Assembly: GCA_003415625.1 (NCBI GenBank)
Contig: PYIU01000006.1
Location: forward strand, 1,488,001 to 1,552,000
Source: Aquanectria penicillioides
Taxonomy: Eukaryota > Ascomycota > Sordariomycetes > Hypocreales > Nectriaceae
DNA: 64,000 nucleotides
Direction: 5' to 3'
Shown piece after piece: positions 1 to 11,662 of this stretch. The translations under genes were made by a program, and so were the position numbers. The first letter of the stretch is position 1, and each line of letters opens with the position of its first letter. A model generated the notes under the pieces. It did no database searches and had not been told where the DNA came from. It was given only the letters and a program-made list of their open reading frames with translations.

Positions 1-469
1 TCGGTGGAGGCCCAGCTGTCGTTTATAGGCTAGGCTGGTTGTCCACTGGGAGATGTCCCCAGTTCGGCTTAGAGAATCCCCCTGAAAGATACAAGCGGCC
101 GGGTACTGGATAGGGGGCGGGGATGCGATTGACGTTTGATGATTTACAGACTGGGGCGGCCGTATGTTGTTTTTCTTCCCCTATCAAGGACGACTGGCGG
201 CAGTGTCATGGATACCTATTGAATTGGGAAACAAAAGAGAAAAGCCGGAAGGAACGGCAGGACACACAAGAGACTAGAAGAAACGGAATAATAGACCAAG
301 AAAAGAAAAATAGACACGAGGTGGAGAGTGGGAGTTACGTGGAATAAAACGGGACACACACACGTACCCTCATCTGGTACTTCGTACTTTTGGACCACAC
401 GCACACCAACATGCGTGCACACGCCGCACACACCACTATCAAGAGCGAGAGAATGAGAGTGAGAGAGCC

Positions 470-483
470 TGTGTGTGTGTGTG
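470..483. repeat. Short (TG)n microsatellite
   Basis: Seven TG units directly follow a GAGAGTGAGAGAG purine tract. It is non-coding simple sequence. Confidence 0.8.
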
Positions 484-960
484 AGTGGAGGGGCGGCAGT
501 ACGGTAGAAAGGGGATACAGCAATTTGAGGAACCACTGAAATTCAACTAAAATGTTCAAAGGTCAATGGGACCCCGGTCGCCTTTGGGGACCCCCCCCAA
601 CGATGCAACCGTCTGTGGTCTTTGAATGAAGGAGCGTAGGATTGGGGTTGTGGCCCGGTTTGGCTGTGACCGAGAAATAGAGTGTGCATTGATGAGCGAG
701 CAAGGGAAACCGGATTTCAGCACCGCCGGCACAATCTGCCATGGCGGCGTCTGCTCCGTAGATCAGTTTGGGCCCTACGCAGTCCACGTACCGAGTTTTG
801 ACCAAGATTCAAGGACCATGCAACCCCTCCTCTGAGTGATCACCCTGTTCAAGCCTCCATTAGGCCGTAGTACCGCTGGACTCGGACGCACTACAACGCA
901 TGGCGAGGCTCGCTTGCAACTGGCAATTCGCAAAACCGACATGGAGGCACCCGCCGAGCC

Positions 961-995
961 ATACCATACCATACCATACCATCCCATCCCATCCC
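961..995. repeat. (ATACC)4(ATCCC)3 pentanucleotide repeat
   Basis: Four perfect ATACC units are followed by three ATCCC units. This repeat creates the spurious Trp/Tyr/Gly-rich frame seen on the minus strand. Confidence 0.85.
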
Positions 996-1290
996 GTCCG
1001 TCCATTCATTATCTCCACTCCGCTCTTCGCATGCTATTTTAGCGGGTGGGAAGGGCCATGTTTCGAGACAGCCGGGGCGAGCGGCGAAGGCTTGCATTTG
1101 CATTGGCACACAGACGTGGACACGGACGGCGGGGACACCATCGAGGGCGCCATAGAAGAAATGGCAATGGCGTCGATGGCACCGATGGGACGCATGCAAG
1201 GTACCAACGCCGCTAGTCAGTAGTGACAGCATGAGGCATGAGGCGATGCCTGTGCGTGTGTGGTGCGGTGTGTCTGCGCGCGCGCGTTGT

Positions 1291-1322
1291 GCATCTCTGC
1301 ATCTCTGCGTCTCTGCGTCTCT
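1291..1322. repeat. GCRTCTCT octamer tandem repeat, four copies
   Basis: Two GCATCTCT units and two GCGTCTCT units stand in tandem, just downstream of a (GC)n stretch at about 1276-1286. Non-coding. Confidence 0.8.
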
Positions 1323-4300
1323 GCATGTTTGCGTGCGCGTTAGGCTCTGCAAGTCCTCGGCAAGCTCAATGAAATGTCTGGTCTGTATTGTGCGCGTGTT
1401 GCCGTCCAGTCTCCATAACCCGTAACCCATAACCCATGATCCATCTCCATCCATGCACGCTGGGCCACGGACCACTGACAGCTGTGAAATCAAGCCTCAG
1501 GGGCTCCATTCAAATCCCCGTTAGGACCTTCAGATCCATGGGCATTCTCCCAGGTTTGCGCGTGCGTCTACGTATTTGCGCCGCTGTAGTACGTATGACC
1601 CAATTTCTTTTCCAGTGGACACGGTGAAGGGAAAAAGAAAAGCTGGCGCGCCGTAGGATAAAAAAAGAAATGCCACAGCTCCACATGTTCCATCGAAAGA
1701 ACAAAGGACCATCCCGAGCAATAGCACAACACGACTGCCGTGGGTTAACTTGGCAGCCAAGCGGATGATCTGACGGAGTGGCCGATCCGATCCAGCTGAG
1801 CTCCATGTCACTGAACGACGCTATGCAGGCATCAAGCCATGGATGCGACTGCTGCAGAGTGCACGCAACACAGCCTCGGATCATCGCCTGAATTTAAGCT
1901 CCCCCCTCTGAAACCATTGAGCTAGCTGCTTCTCGGGACCTGATTCTAGACCACCTCGACTGCAACCATTGTGACAGAGGATGAGACAAAAGGCGGTAGG
2001 AGACGGCAGAACCACAGATTCGGACTAACAACGGACCGGTCGCTTCCGTGGTAACTCAAGTTGGAGCATCGCACCACCATGATTCGGCGTCGGCGCCTGC
2101 AAGACAACACACAGGTATGTACATAAACATTCCGTCTCCCGGTGAGCCACGTGAACTCTATAGTTGGGCATCGACGGCTGTATGTCGATCTGAGGCACCC
2201 CGGTGTAATCAGAAATAGCCTTACGGAGATCCTCAAGCCCATCTACCGGTACTAGCGTGACTTACCCGGGCTAGGTCTTAGTTACACAGTTTATTACCTG
2301 TAGCTTTGTCAATACACTTTTCTCAGGTGCACCTGGCAAACTGCCATCGCTGCCACCTTGGTGAGCCAATGAGTATATCCTATTGAGCATTGTTCCATCC
2401 GTGTAGAGCACTCGTCTCGTAGTGCTTTGTTTGTCCCCGTCTGAGCCGGGGAAGCAAAGCCTCTTCCGGGTCCGCGTGTGTCCTTGTGGAATCGCGTCTT
2501 GGACTGTCCTGGTCTAGAGCAATAGCTCTGTCGGCCAGTTCTGGCTAGGGAATCCGTCAAAGTTGAAGTTGCTAGTATCCTAAGCTACCGAACACTGTTG
2601 CATGTCACCAAATGGTAAAGCTGGACATTCCTTGGTGAGAGCCGAAACCCAAAGCTACCCCATGGCCAAGATATAGAATATGTATCAACTTGATTCTGAT
2701 CACAGACTTATTCAACTTTGAAATTACAGCAAAACTCAGTTTAAATAAGTATACTTGTTGAAATGAGCGACATGGGCGTGATATACTCACCAATAAAGTT
2801 GCTGCCCTCAGCAAGTCGAGTTGAAATGGCCTAGCTCATGATAGCATCAACATTATTGAAAAGGCCGAAGATTAGACCTAGCTCTTGAGCATCTTTAAGC
2901 ATTCTACGAAGGACATTTTTGTTCCCTAGCGAACAGACCTCCAAGGGCCAAAATGGTAAAAACAACAAAGCCCTCCTGAAAAAGCTATGTTGCCGATTAC
3001 CAAATACGCGTAAACTGACATGGCAATTTGTATGTTCCAGAATATTCTGCAGTTTTCAAAATGTAGAAACACTTCATGTCTCGGTCCGAGTGATTTGAAG
3101 GTAAGTTCTGCAGGAAATTGCGATCCCGATGAGTGTCTCACCCAGAACCAACCGGTCATAGAACAAGACCGACGGCCTCAATGCGACAATTCCCTGTAGC
3201 GAGTTTGGTCATTTTAAAGTTGGTCGCAGAACATTCAGGACAACATTTTCGTACTCATACCAATATCAGTGTCTTCTCACCGCTTTACTCGTGGAGTCTC
3301 CTCGGCCGTTTAGACAGACTGATAGTCTTAGTGAAAACTGGGGCCGGTGTACTGTCTTATCTTTTAAATCTTGTCACCCATTTTGGTGACCAGCTGGGTG
3401 TTGCAATTCGCCTCCCTGCGGATCACTGTCTGATAGCTCAGACATACATAGGAGGTTATCGCTATGGAGGCCGCCTAGTCGCTGACATGATTGATTTGAC
3501 CAGCCATGTGCTTAGTATCAAATGAATATTGCCATCATAGCTAGTAGGCTAGCATCTTTGTTCATACTTCTATTGCAAGTTCGTGGGAAGACGTATGTAA
3601 ACCAATGTGTACACAATCGAAGGTGGAGAACATGGACTCCCATTTCCTCCTAATTCAAGGGAGCCCACGTCATCATAACACACGAAACGAAAGGTTAGCA
3701 AAAAGCCACCGCCTGTATACGAATTATGGTTAATTGAGTTGGCTGAAGTTTGCGCATTTAATAAAACCTGTGCGAGTTATTTTGAAAGCCGCCGATTTTG
3801 ACAAAGAAATGGAATACCGAAAGATGCCCGTGGCCACACGACAACCTACGTGGCAGCGATGGCTGACGTTCCTTTTTGGGAAAGTGAAAAAGGAAGGTCG
3901 GAGGATAAGACATGTTGCTCCTAGAGAACAAGCGGGATAACCCTCGCATTTAATATGTAAGATCGGATGGGGATCCGAGCCGAGACTACAAGTCCCTGTT
4001 CGAAATATGGAACCCAGCCTGGGTTGCAGCCTGAAGGTAAGCAACCCTATTGGCGCGATTGGGAAACGCAGAAACTTTGTCTTTAGGGAAAATGAGTTCC
4101 TCCATTTAGCTCGTTGTGGGCATGGTTGAGGATTATAGGGAATTTGTGGAATAGCTGCCAGATCATAGTGCCTCTCAAGGTGCTGAGGAAGCGGAAGGTC
4201 ATTGGAATCTTCGTATTCCTAAGTCTAATGCAACTCAATAATATTAATGACTAGACCATGTGCATCAAACCTCACGAATTAAGAAGACGGAATCTAAAAA

Positions 4301-4500
4301 AGTACGATGTAGGGTTTTTTTCTTCCGAACTTGCGTTTCATGTCTCAATCCCTGAAGAAAGGCAGTTTCCGTCTCCACTATCTTAACCGTATTCACGGGT
4401 CTCACGATGTCTGCTTGGGAACTAATGGCAAAAATAAATAAATAAAATAAGGCCCGTCCCCATTATGACCCCATTTCCATTTACATGGAGCCGAATGTAC

Positions 4501-4517
4501 GGTCGGAAAACCCGACC
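4501..4517. promoter_or_regulatory. Perfect inverted repeat with CGG-N5-CCG core, upstream of GH43
   Basis: GGTCGG and CCGACC flank AAAAC, giving a 6-bp-arm palindrome with a CGG-N5-CCG core. It lies about 410 bp before the GH43 start. Inverted CGG triplets with fixed spacing are the usual binding form of Zn2Cys6 dimers. Its use as an operator is inference. Confidence 0.3.
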
Positions 4518-4753
4518 GAGACAGGGCGCGAAGGGCTGACAAGAATCCTTGCAAAAATTGTTCCTTCTCATTGGAGCTCTTATTCAGCGTCAAACAACAG
4601 AGGTGTCAACCCCCGGCAAGACGGATGATAGTAAACTGAGTCAATGTTTGAGTTTACAGTAAATCAACTCAGGCCGTTTACCCGTTTATGCTTGGCAGCT
4701 ATACGAGGTGCACTCCACTCTGGGTTGAAGAATTGAAGCTCTCTACAAAATGG

Positions 4754-4761
4754 TATTTAAG
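4754..4761 (+). promoter_or_regulatory. TATA-like box of the GH43 gene
   Basis: TATTTAAG lies about 165 bp upstream of the chosen GH43 start codon. It fits a core promoter position with a leader of roughly 130 bp. Confidence 0.35.
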
Positions 4762-4925
4762 AAGAGCCGCTACCCCTGTGACAGCTTCTTTTGATGCAAC
4801 CTTGAGTTCGACATCTACGACTGTGTTGAGATGATGAGTTGTGTTTGAGCTTCAGAGTTGATCTCAGCTATTCTTTGTTTGATTTTGCCTTTTATTCTCT
4901 CGCCTTGCCCGGTTGCTCCCCCAAA

Positions 4926-6455
4926 ATGTTGTCAATTACTTCGTCGGCCCTGCTGCTGCTCCTCCAGGGACTCTCTGTCTTCGCGGCAGACAGCTCCATT
5001 TCCTTCAAGTCAACCGGGAACCCGATTCTCGCAGATGGGTCCTACTATTCGGCCGATCCAGCCCCTTTGGTGGTGAACAACACCTTGTACATCTTCTCGG
5101 GCCGTGATGAGGCACCTGAAGGCGACAATTCTTTTGTAATGAACGAGTGGCAGATTTTGGCTGCCGAATCGCCAAAGCCCGCAGGATCGGAGTGGACACT
5201 GTACCCGGACGTAACTCGCCCAGAAGAGGTATTCTCATGGGCATCCGCAGGAACTGCCTATGCGGCCCAGGTTGTCCAAGGTCAAAACGGAAAGTTTTAC
5301 CTATACGCCCCCGTCACTGAAGCAAACTCGAACGCCGCCGATAAGTTTGCGATTGGAGTCGCCGTTGCCGATAATCCTCTTGGGCCTTACAAGGACGCGC
5401 ACTCTTCCGGCCCCATCATTTCCCAGTCGGTACCCACGGCGAACACCATCGAGAATATCGACCCGACGGTTCTCGTAGACGATGATGGAAAGGTGTATCT
5501 TTACCAGGGCACCTTTGGCGAGCTTCGTGGCTATGAGCTAGGATCGGACATGGTTACGATCAAATCAGAAGCCACCGTTGTTACGTCCTTGACCGGTTAC
5601 TTCGAAGCTCCCTGGCTCATGAAGCGCGGCGATACCTACTACATGCTCTACGCGGCGAACAACGCTGGCGCCGACTCGCCATGCACCCCAACGTCATACC
5701 ACGCCTGCATCGCTTACGGAACGGCTTCTTCTCCTTTGGGCCCTTGGACATTCCAAGGTGTCATCTTGGGAATCGTGTCCTCTACCACGTCGCATTCTGG
5801 CGCCGTTAAACTTGGTGACAGCTGGTATCTCGTGTATCATACCGCTGATGCTGAGAACGGAGGCCACTTCCGCCGTAGCGTTGCCTTCGATGAGTTGACT
5901 TGGGATGACACTCATTCGCCACCTGCCATCAACAAGGTTGTTCAGACTCATCGTGCTGGGGTTGCGGCAGCCGCAACTCGCAATGTTGCTCCGAAGGCCA
6001 CGGCGAGCTCGGTCAACACCACTCCTATTCAGTACTGGATTGCGTCTGTCAACGATGGCAAGATTCCCTCAACCCCATTACCCCCGGATTATTGGTCATC
6101 CTACAATGGTGATGCATCCCCAGAGACCAGCATCCTCGTCTTGACATGGAACGAAACCGTAACGTTGAATGGAACACGAATGTCCTTTTTCGCTGACCAG
6201 TCTGCTGGTTCCAACATTGGAGTACCCCCCCCTGCAAAATGGACAATGCAATACAAAGATGCTAGCGGCTCGTGGATTTCGGTAACGGCCAACGGTAACT
6301 TCCCTACCGAGGCTACCGACGATCCAGTGGAGGTCGGCTTCACTCAGATTCAGACCACCGCTATTCGTGCGATCCTCACTGCTTCTGGAAGCGGTGGACA
6401 ATTCGGAGGTGTCGCTGTCAAGGAATGGGAGGCACTTGCTCCTACTGCCTCATAA
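4926..6455 (+). CDS. Secreted glycoside hydrolase family 43 with C-terminal discoidin-like domain
   Basis: The single exon encodes 509 residues. The start is the ATG in a CCAAAATG context because it opens directly onto a signal peptide (leucine-rich core, likely cut after Val-Phe-Ala at residue 20); an upstream in-frame ATG adds 29 residues without making a better signal. The five-bladed GH43 core occupies about residues 25-345. Its catalytic set is visible: base Asp44 (SADPAPL), pKa-tuning Asp179 (IDPTVLVD) and acid Glu227 (YFEAPWL). Residues from about 355 form an F5/8 type C-like (discoidin) beta-sandwich starting NVAPKATASS, a carbohydrate-binding layout. GH43 enzymes cleave arabinose or xylose side chains of hemicellulose or pectin. 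I cannot assign the subfamily or exact substrate. The protein probably acts outside the cell. Confidence 0.88.
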   Translation: MLSITSSALLLLLQGLSVFAADSSISFKSTGNPILADGSYYSADPAPLVVNNTLYIFSGRDEAPEGDNSFVMNEWQILAAESPKPAGSEWTLYPDVTRPEEVFSWASAGTAYAAQVVQGQNGKFYLYAPVTEANSNAADKFAIGVAVADNPLGPYKDAHSSGPIISQSVPTANTIENIDPTVLVDDDGKVYLYQGTFGELRGYELGSDMVTIKSEATVVTSLTGYFEAPWLMKRGDTYYMLYAANNAGADSPCTPTSYHACIAYGTASSPLGPWTFQGVILGIVSSTTSHSGAVKLGDSWYLVYHTADAENGGHFRRSVAFDELTWDDTHSPPAINKVVQTHRAGVAAAATRNVAPKATASSVNTTPIQYWIASVNDGKIPSTPLPPDYWSSYNGDASPETSILVLTWNETVTLNGTRMSFFADQSAGSNIGVPPPAKWTMQYKDASGSWISVTANGNFPTEATDDPVEVGFTQIQTTAIRAILTASGSGGQFGGVAVKEWEALAPTAS

Positions 6456-6816
6456 CCGCCAATCAGGCACCTCCATGTTTCTTGTATATCCTTTTTAAAA
6501 ACATACGATTGCTATATGTAGAACCTAGGCAGAACATATTAAGAACAAGACCACTGGGTGGAATGCAATATTATGATGTCTTAGAGAAGTGTATGTTGTG
6601 GAAGATACGTGTATGATACGAAGTATATTCATGAACGCTAACGATATGGGATGCCTAAAATAGTGGCATTCAAAGAAAGGAAGATAGAGCTCCAGGAACA
6701 ATCTTGTCCGCAACATCCAAATACTACTGGGGGCCTGTATCCAAAAGAACTTAAGACATTGCTCATGGAGCATCAAATATGTTCTCCGTAAATATTTCCT
6801 TGAGACAATGATTGCT
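6456..6816. other. Convergent 3' spacer between GH43 and the G1 peptidase
   Basis: AT-rich sequence between two genes that end toward each other. It presumably carries both 3' UTRs. No gene is seen. Confidence 0.6.
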
Positions 6817-7703
6817 TTAACCAGTGTAGTCGCAGTAAACCTCGTAAGTTCCAGAAGTTCCGCAGTCGGTCAGGACCTTGTTGTTCTGGCGGATATCAAT
6901 GATAGTCGCTCCCGAAACACCGACGGTGCTGCCGCCAGTGGTGGTCGCCTTGGCGTTGGTGAAAAGGAACTCGTCAAAGTCCGCAAATGCGACAAGGCTG
7001 CTGCCGGACTGGAAGTCCTCAACGATCCATTCAGCATTGGTCTCGCAAAGGCTATATGTTTGACTGCTGAAGGTATGGCTGGTACTCTTTCCAGTAGTCA
7101 AGTTCTCAATGGTAGCCGTGCCAGCAGCTTTGGAGGTGGCCTTGACTGTCATTCTGATAGAATCTCCAGCAGAGATAGAAAAGCCAGTAAAGGTGTAGGA
7201 GTCTGGAGAGTTGCACGTGTCAGAACAATGGCGTTTGGTTAACATTGAGATCGATACTTACAGTCCGGGTACCACTCATACCAGGCCTCGTAGGTGTACG
7301 TGCTGCCTTTGATGCCAACATCGATGCCGGTTTGAAGGATGGCGGTCTCGCAGGTATCGCCATCAATACCAACCCAAGCAGAGGCATAGTATGTGGTCTT
7401 GGATGAACCACCACTGGGGATGCTAGGCTTGGGAACTGTTACAGTGCCAGTGACGGAGTTGTAACTTGTACCAATGAGCACTGCACCAGCCCAGTTACTG
7501 GAGTACTCTACGTAGGTGTTGTTAGTCTGCTCCTCAAGCGAGCCATCCGTGTCGATCGCAGGGAACCTGAGATTGGAGTTCCTGTTCCCAGCGGAGCGAA
7601 TGGCGATTTTCTCAGCATTGCGAGCACGCCTAGCCTCCGTGCCCAGGGCAGCGAGAGAGCCGCTGGCGAAGAGGAGAGCAGCAATGAGACCTGAAGTTTT
7701 CAT
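6817..7703 (-). CDS. Secreted peptidase G1 (eqolisin, glutamic peptidase)
   Basis: There are two exons, 7262-7703 and 6817-7202, with a 59-bp GTAAGT...CTCCAG intron. Splicing restores the family sequence YEWYPD-YSYTF across the junction and gives 275 residues. A signal peptide (residues 1-19) is followed by a basic propeptide rich in Arg and Ala, then the G1 beta-sandwich from about residue 64 (SSNWAGAVL). The catalytic dyad of this family is a Gln and a Glu: Gln124 sits in AILQTGID and the Glu in the NAEWIVEDF segment (residues 203-211). The enzyme is an acid endopeptidase, secreted and probably self-processed. Its length is usual for the fungal family (about 260-280). It ends convergently with the GH43 gene. 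Confidence 0.92.
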
Positions 7704-9663
7704 GATGACAGTGATGAGATTTGAAGAGGAGTATGTGATATTGTATTTTACCGAAACCTGATGAGGATGGAGATTGGAACGAAATATCGAAGAAGCTTCA
7801 CATTTTATACTTGAACGATGCCCTCAAACCTCCGAGTCGAGCTTCGGGTCATTCGACGCTCCTCCTTTGAGCCCCATCCTGAGTCCACTGCTTTCAAGAA
7901 GTTCCAAGCCAGACCCCAAGACCTTCCTACTAGGACAGTATCCCCGAATGGAATGCATTTCCTAGAAGTCGTCTTCATCCGTTTTAAGAAGGTGCAGAGA
8001 TAGAACTTATGATAGTTCCGCTATAGGGTACTAAGGCACATTGTTGGGATCATTGTTGGGATAGGGGACAAGACAATCATGGCACGTTGATTTGCTGCTC
8101 AAGTCATCACTATTGCCATGAATTACTCTGGAGAAGGTAAAAAGATTCCTATGGTCAATAGAAGAGGCCGTATTCAGTCCTTGAATGCTTTTTGAATGCC
8201 ACCTATATTATTGGACTGGGGTTTGAAGGTCCAGCATACCTTCTACGCTTGGCCGGCGGCGGTTGTGAATGGCCAAGAGGATTGGATAGATCGGCAATGG
8301 AGGACAGGGATGCTAGAATCCTCCCTCGGTTGATGGTTCCGTACCCCGGCTTTTCGTCACTGAGAAAACCTGGAATCACCCTCTGCCAAGCTGCCAAGGA
8401 CCTGCGTACCACCCATAGTACAGAGCCAAGACGTCAAAATGCGAAGCCTCTGCCTTGGCAGACGATTTAGGGCTGATTATAAGACAGTATTTTTCAAAAT
8501 GATTGCTCAAATTAGCCGTGGTTGATATTATTTTCTCTGACTTCGATTGTTTTTGCGTCCCCTTAGCAATGTTCGCTGCCGATGAGGTCGCGAGTTCAGC
8601 TATCTCGTCACATGCGAACTGTCGAACACGTCGATTTAAGTTTATCGCGTGATTGGCATATAGATTGACTCCTTCGATGATACGCTCGATTCTTCATCGT
8701 GAAGATCAAAAGTGCCCAAGCTGTCTTGTTTGGGGAGGGGGAGCTATTGCCGTCCGGCATTCAAGTCAATTTTCGGAAGGTGGACGGATGTCGGCACCGG
8801 TGAATACCCCAACGATCGAGATAGCATCAAGTAGACAGCACCATTTGCCAAGGATAGCCACGGACGAGGGATTCCGTCCACTAAAACATACATGTTGATG
8901 AAAACGTAGGATTTCCGCTTTGATAACCTTCAACGCCACTTTAAATCACCTCATGCCGGCCCGTCACGTCACTTGCTACCCAGAGCGTACTCTCGTATTC
9001 CAATACGCGGTAGTTCTTTGTTATCGCGAATAGCATGGGAGTAAGAATACGAATATTATCCTGACTCGATCACCGATATACTCCGGTTTCGGACGCCTGG
9101 CTGGATTGATCATCTAAGATGACTTCAAGTGAAAGTGCACTTCTGCGTATGGTATGAGCGAGACCTAGATAGTCCTCATGTTTTCTCCAAGAAACATAGA
9201 GAGAAGGGCATGGCCAGGGACCACACCTAAAGAACTGGGGGATGAACTGTTGAGGCAGTATATGTGCATGAGGACGGAAGTTTCCGTCCCCACCTGGTGT
9301 CCTTTGACCGGATCCTTCGGTAGTCACAATCACTGCCATAGATAGTACATGATACGATATACCCCTGCATTAAATTTAAGATTCCTCAGGCCTATCTCTA
9401 ACCTCACATTTTTTTTAATCAAGTGGATATTTCTTCTGATAACGATAACCATAAATTCCTTGGCTACATGGCTTTTGCTATATCTTGAGCCGTCCTATGA
9501 GCATGAAACATGTCAGTTCAGACCTAATGGCCGCACATGACTGAAATGGTATTTGCCCACGTAACAACAACTAATGGGGTTTGCCAGCCGATGCCCGGAG
9601 CCTGGCCACCCTGGCTTCCCCTATCAGCCCTTGAGCATTTGTAGATCATTGGAGCCATGAGGC
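7704..9663. other. Intergenic spacer, G1 peptidase promoter to S10 3' end
   Basis: The left part is the promoter region of the G1 peptidase gene. For the rest I see no gene, no repeat with clear ends and no RNA. Confidence 0.5.
7803..7809 (-). promoter_or_regulatory. TATA box of the G1 peptidase gene
   Basis: TATAAAA on the minus strand lies 100 bp upstream of the start codon, a good core promoter match and position. Confidence 0.5.
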
Positions 9664-11662
9664 CTAAGTTTGAGCTGGTAACGGAGAAAGCGTGGTAGTC
9701 TTAGTAGTTTTGGCTGTTCCATTCGTTGCATAGTTGCTATTTGGATCAACCTTCATCTGCCCAGTCGCAATGTCAAAGCGATTAGAGGTTCGATTAAAGA
9801 TCTGGAAAGATGCTTTCGGTTGGAAATCTGGGCAATACTGTTAAAAAGCTGCTTCTAGACGGATAGTGAATAGATTGGGTTAGAATCTTACAAGGCACTT
9901 CGTGGCCGGCATTCCAGACACGGGTGAAGCTCAACTTGCCGTACTGACGAGTCTCACCATATGTTTTCCCATCGACAACTAAATTGGTGTAACCGGCGTT
10001 CTTGAAACCTTGAGCTCCGCTCCAGTTAGCCGCAAGAGAAAGCGCTTCGCCGCCAAGCCAATTGCAGATGTAGTCAGCGTCGCCATATACTAAAGACACC
10101 TGGATATCCAATTCAAGGAGTTTTTCAAGATCTGGAAGATACCCGGCGGCAAAATCGCCAGACAGTGTGAAAGCGCTGTAAATGAGATTGTTGGACGTGT
10201 AGTTGATGTCGACTCCGAGGGCATTTTGGATTGACGCAGTGTTCAACCAGGGCTTGGAAAAATATAAGTAAACTGATCACCGAGTGGCTTTGAGTGGTGT
10301 TGACTTACTCTCCAGTTATCCGTAGGAACATCATCTCCGGAACGAGCACGCTGATTCTGGTAAGCGCTTGAACAGAACAGGCGGAATGAAGGAACGGACA
10401 ATGTCATAGGTACCGCGGCCTTCCAGATTAAAAGTGTAGAACAGGCCCTCAACATCGGACTGACAGATGAACTGGGCGGCTGAGCAGCCGGAACGACGAA
10501 CCAAAGAGTCTCGCTCAAGCCAGTCGCAGTAGTCTTGCTTCTCTTGGCAACCACCTGGGCGATCAAGATTCCATTTACCGTACTCGTAAATAGTGTCATT
10601 GATAAGATTCACTCCGTATCCATTCTTCTCTCCCTGGGTGAAATCAAGGAGGTAGCGTGTTTGGACGTGTTCGTCAACAATACCATTGACAATGCCAAGG
10701 CTCTTCATATTGAGCTTACGACCCTTGGTAGTTTTTGCATCAAGCTTCTCATTCTGCTCATAGAAGTAGGTCGCAAAAGCTGGGCCCCAATGACCACCGA
10801 AGGATTCTGTCCTGAAATTCATATGTTAACCAAAGATAATAGACCTGTAGTTGAATAGATGATGCCTACCAGAGATGAAAGTCGGCTGACAAAATTTTGG
10901 AAGGGCTCAATTTTGGGAGACCACTATAGAAGCCTTGTAAAAGTTCCCAACAAGTGATCGCTGCCAATCGACTATTGTCCTCTTTAGTGGGATCGATAAC
11001 TGCCCACCGACCCTTCTTTTCGTCGGAGCTTTCGGGGTCCTTGTCAACGATGAGATAGGTTGGGTCAAGGTAACCGACCTTTTTCTCGCTGTAGGAGAAA
11101 CCTGTGGGAGTTATTCATGGTGGAAAAGTGAATCTGGAGCGATGGATTTCAATACCTGTTCCGACTGGCTGAGAGAGAAACAGTACATTCGAAAGATCAG
11201 TCCAAGAGTAGTCTCGAAGAATAGTGGTCATGTTTTCGATAACTTCACAAGGGCCAATTTCCTCAAAGAGACCAATTAAAGAATCAGAGCCTGGCCCACC
11301 ATTAAGCCAAAGGGTCACCTGAACAACATCCTGTAAGCATCAAGTCTCGTAAGCCAGATAACAAAATAAACTTATCATCTTACCGGGTCGTTGGCCGGAT
11401 CCCTTCGTGACTCGAAGAACCAGAAAAACACATGAACATCGGGGGCAATGTCAATGTATCCACTATACGAATTCACGCCGGGAGTCGTCTCACAGATACC
11501 TTCTTTTCCAGGCTCTTTGTAACGGATCTTTGAGCCAGAAGGGCTGGTGATGGTTTTGACACCCTTCGCAGCATCTGGTGCTTGTCTAGGATGTAGCACT
11601 GCAGCTGTTGCAGGTGCTACACCAATCGCAATCAACGATGTAATCAAATTCAGAAACCTCAT
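9664..11662 (-). CDS. Secreted serine carboxypeptidase, family S10
   Basis: Seven exons give 550 residues: 11384-11662, 11156-11318, 10870-11101, 10400-10811, 10309-10350, 9892-10252 and 9664-9827. Each junction was fixed by keeping family motifs in frame. A signal peptide (1-20) leads into the S10 domain. Visible are the substrate-carboxylate motif WLNGGPGSD, the nucleophile serine in [10 protein letters not shown] (joined across intron 3), the acid in VYGDADY and the catalytic His in AGHEVPYFQP (joined across the last intron). The enzyme removes C-terminal amino acids at acid pH, probably outside the cell. A Thr/Ser-rich tail closes the protein. The 49-bp intron 10351-10399 is short with a weak donor (GTCCGT), but it restores YDIRARS in frame. 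The neighbouring G1 peptidase suggests joint protein breakdown. Confidence 0.9.

Larger units (their letters stand above)
1..4925. other. Gene-poor left flank
   Basis: No coding region can be supported here. The open frames are short, overlap on both strands and match no family I recognise. The stretch has several simple repeats in its first 1.5 kb (listed separately) and becomes AT-richer from about 2.6 kb. The last few hundred bases hold the promoter of the GH43 gene. An old decayed element could be hidden here but I see no terminal repeats. Confidence 0.5.

Noticed and set aside
891..1493. 200-codon minus-strand open frame
   Set aside because: It is created by the ATACC/ATCCC and octamer repeats, is low in complexity and matches no family.
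3133..3525. 130-codon plus-strand open frame
   Set aside because: No signal peptide, domain or codon pattern that supports a gene; isolated in AT-rich sequence.
10351..10399. Frameshift in the S10 carboxypeptidase
   Set aside because: A 49-bp intron with GTCCGT and AATCAG ends restores the family sequence YDIRARS in frame, so splicing explains it better than a mutation.
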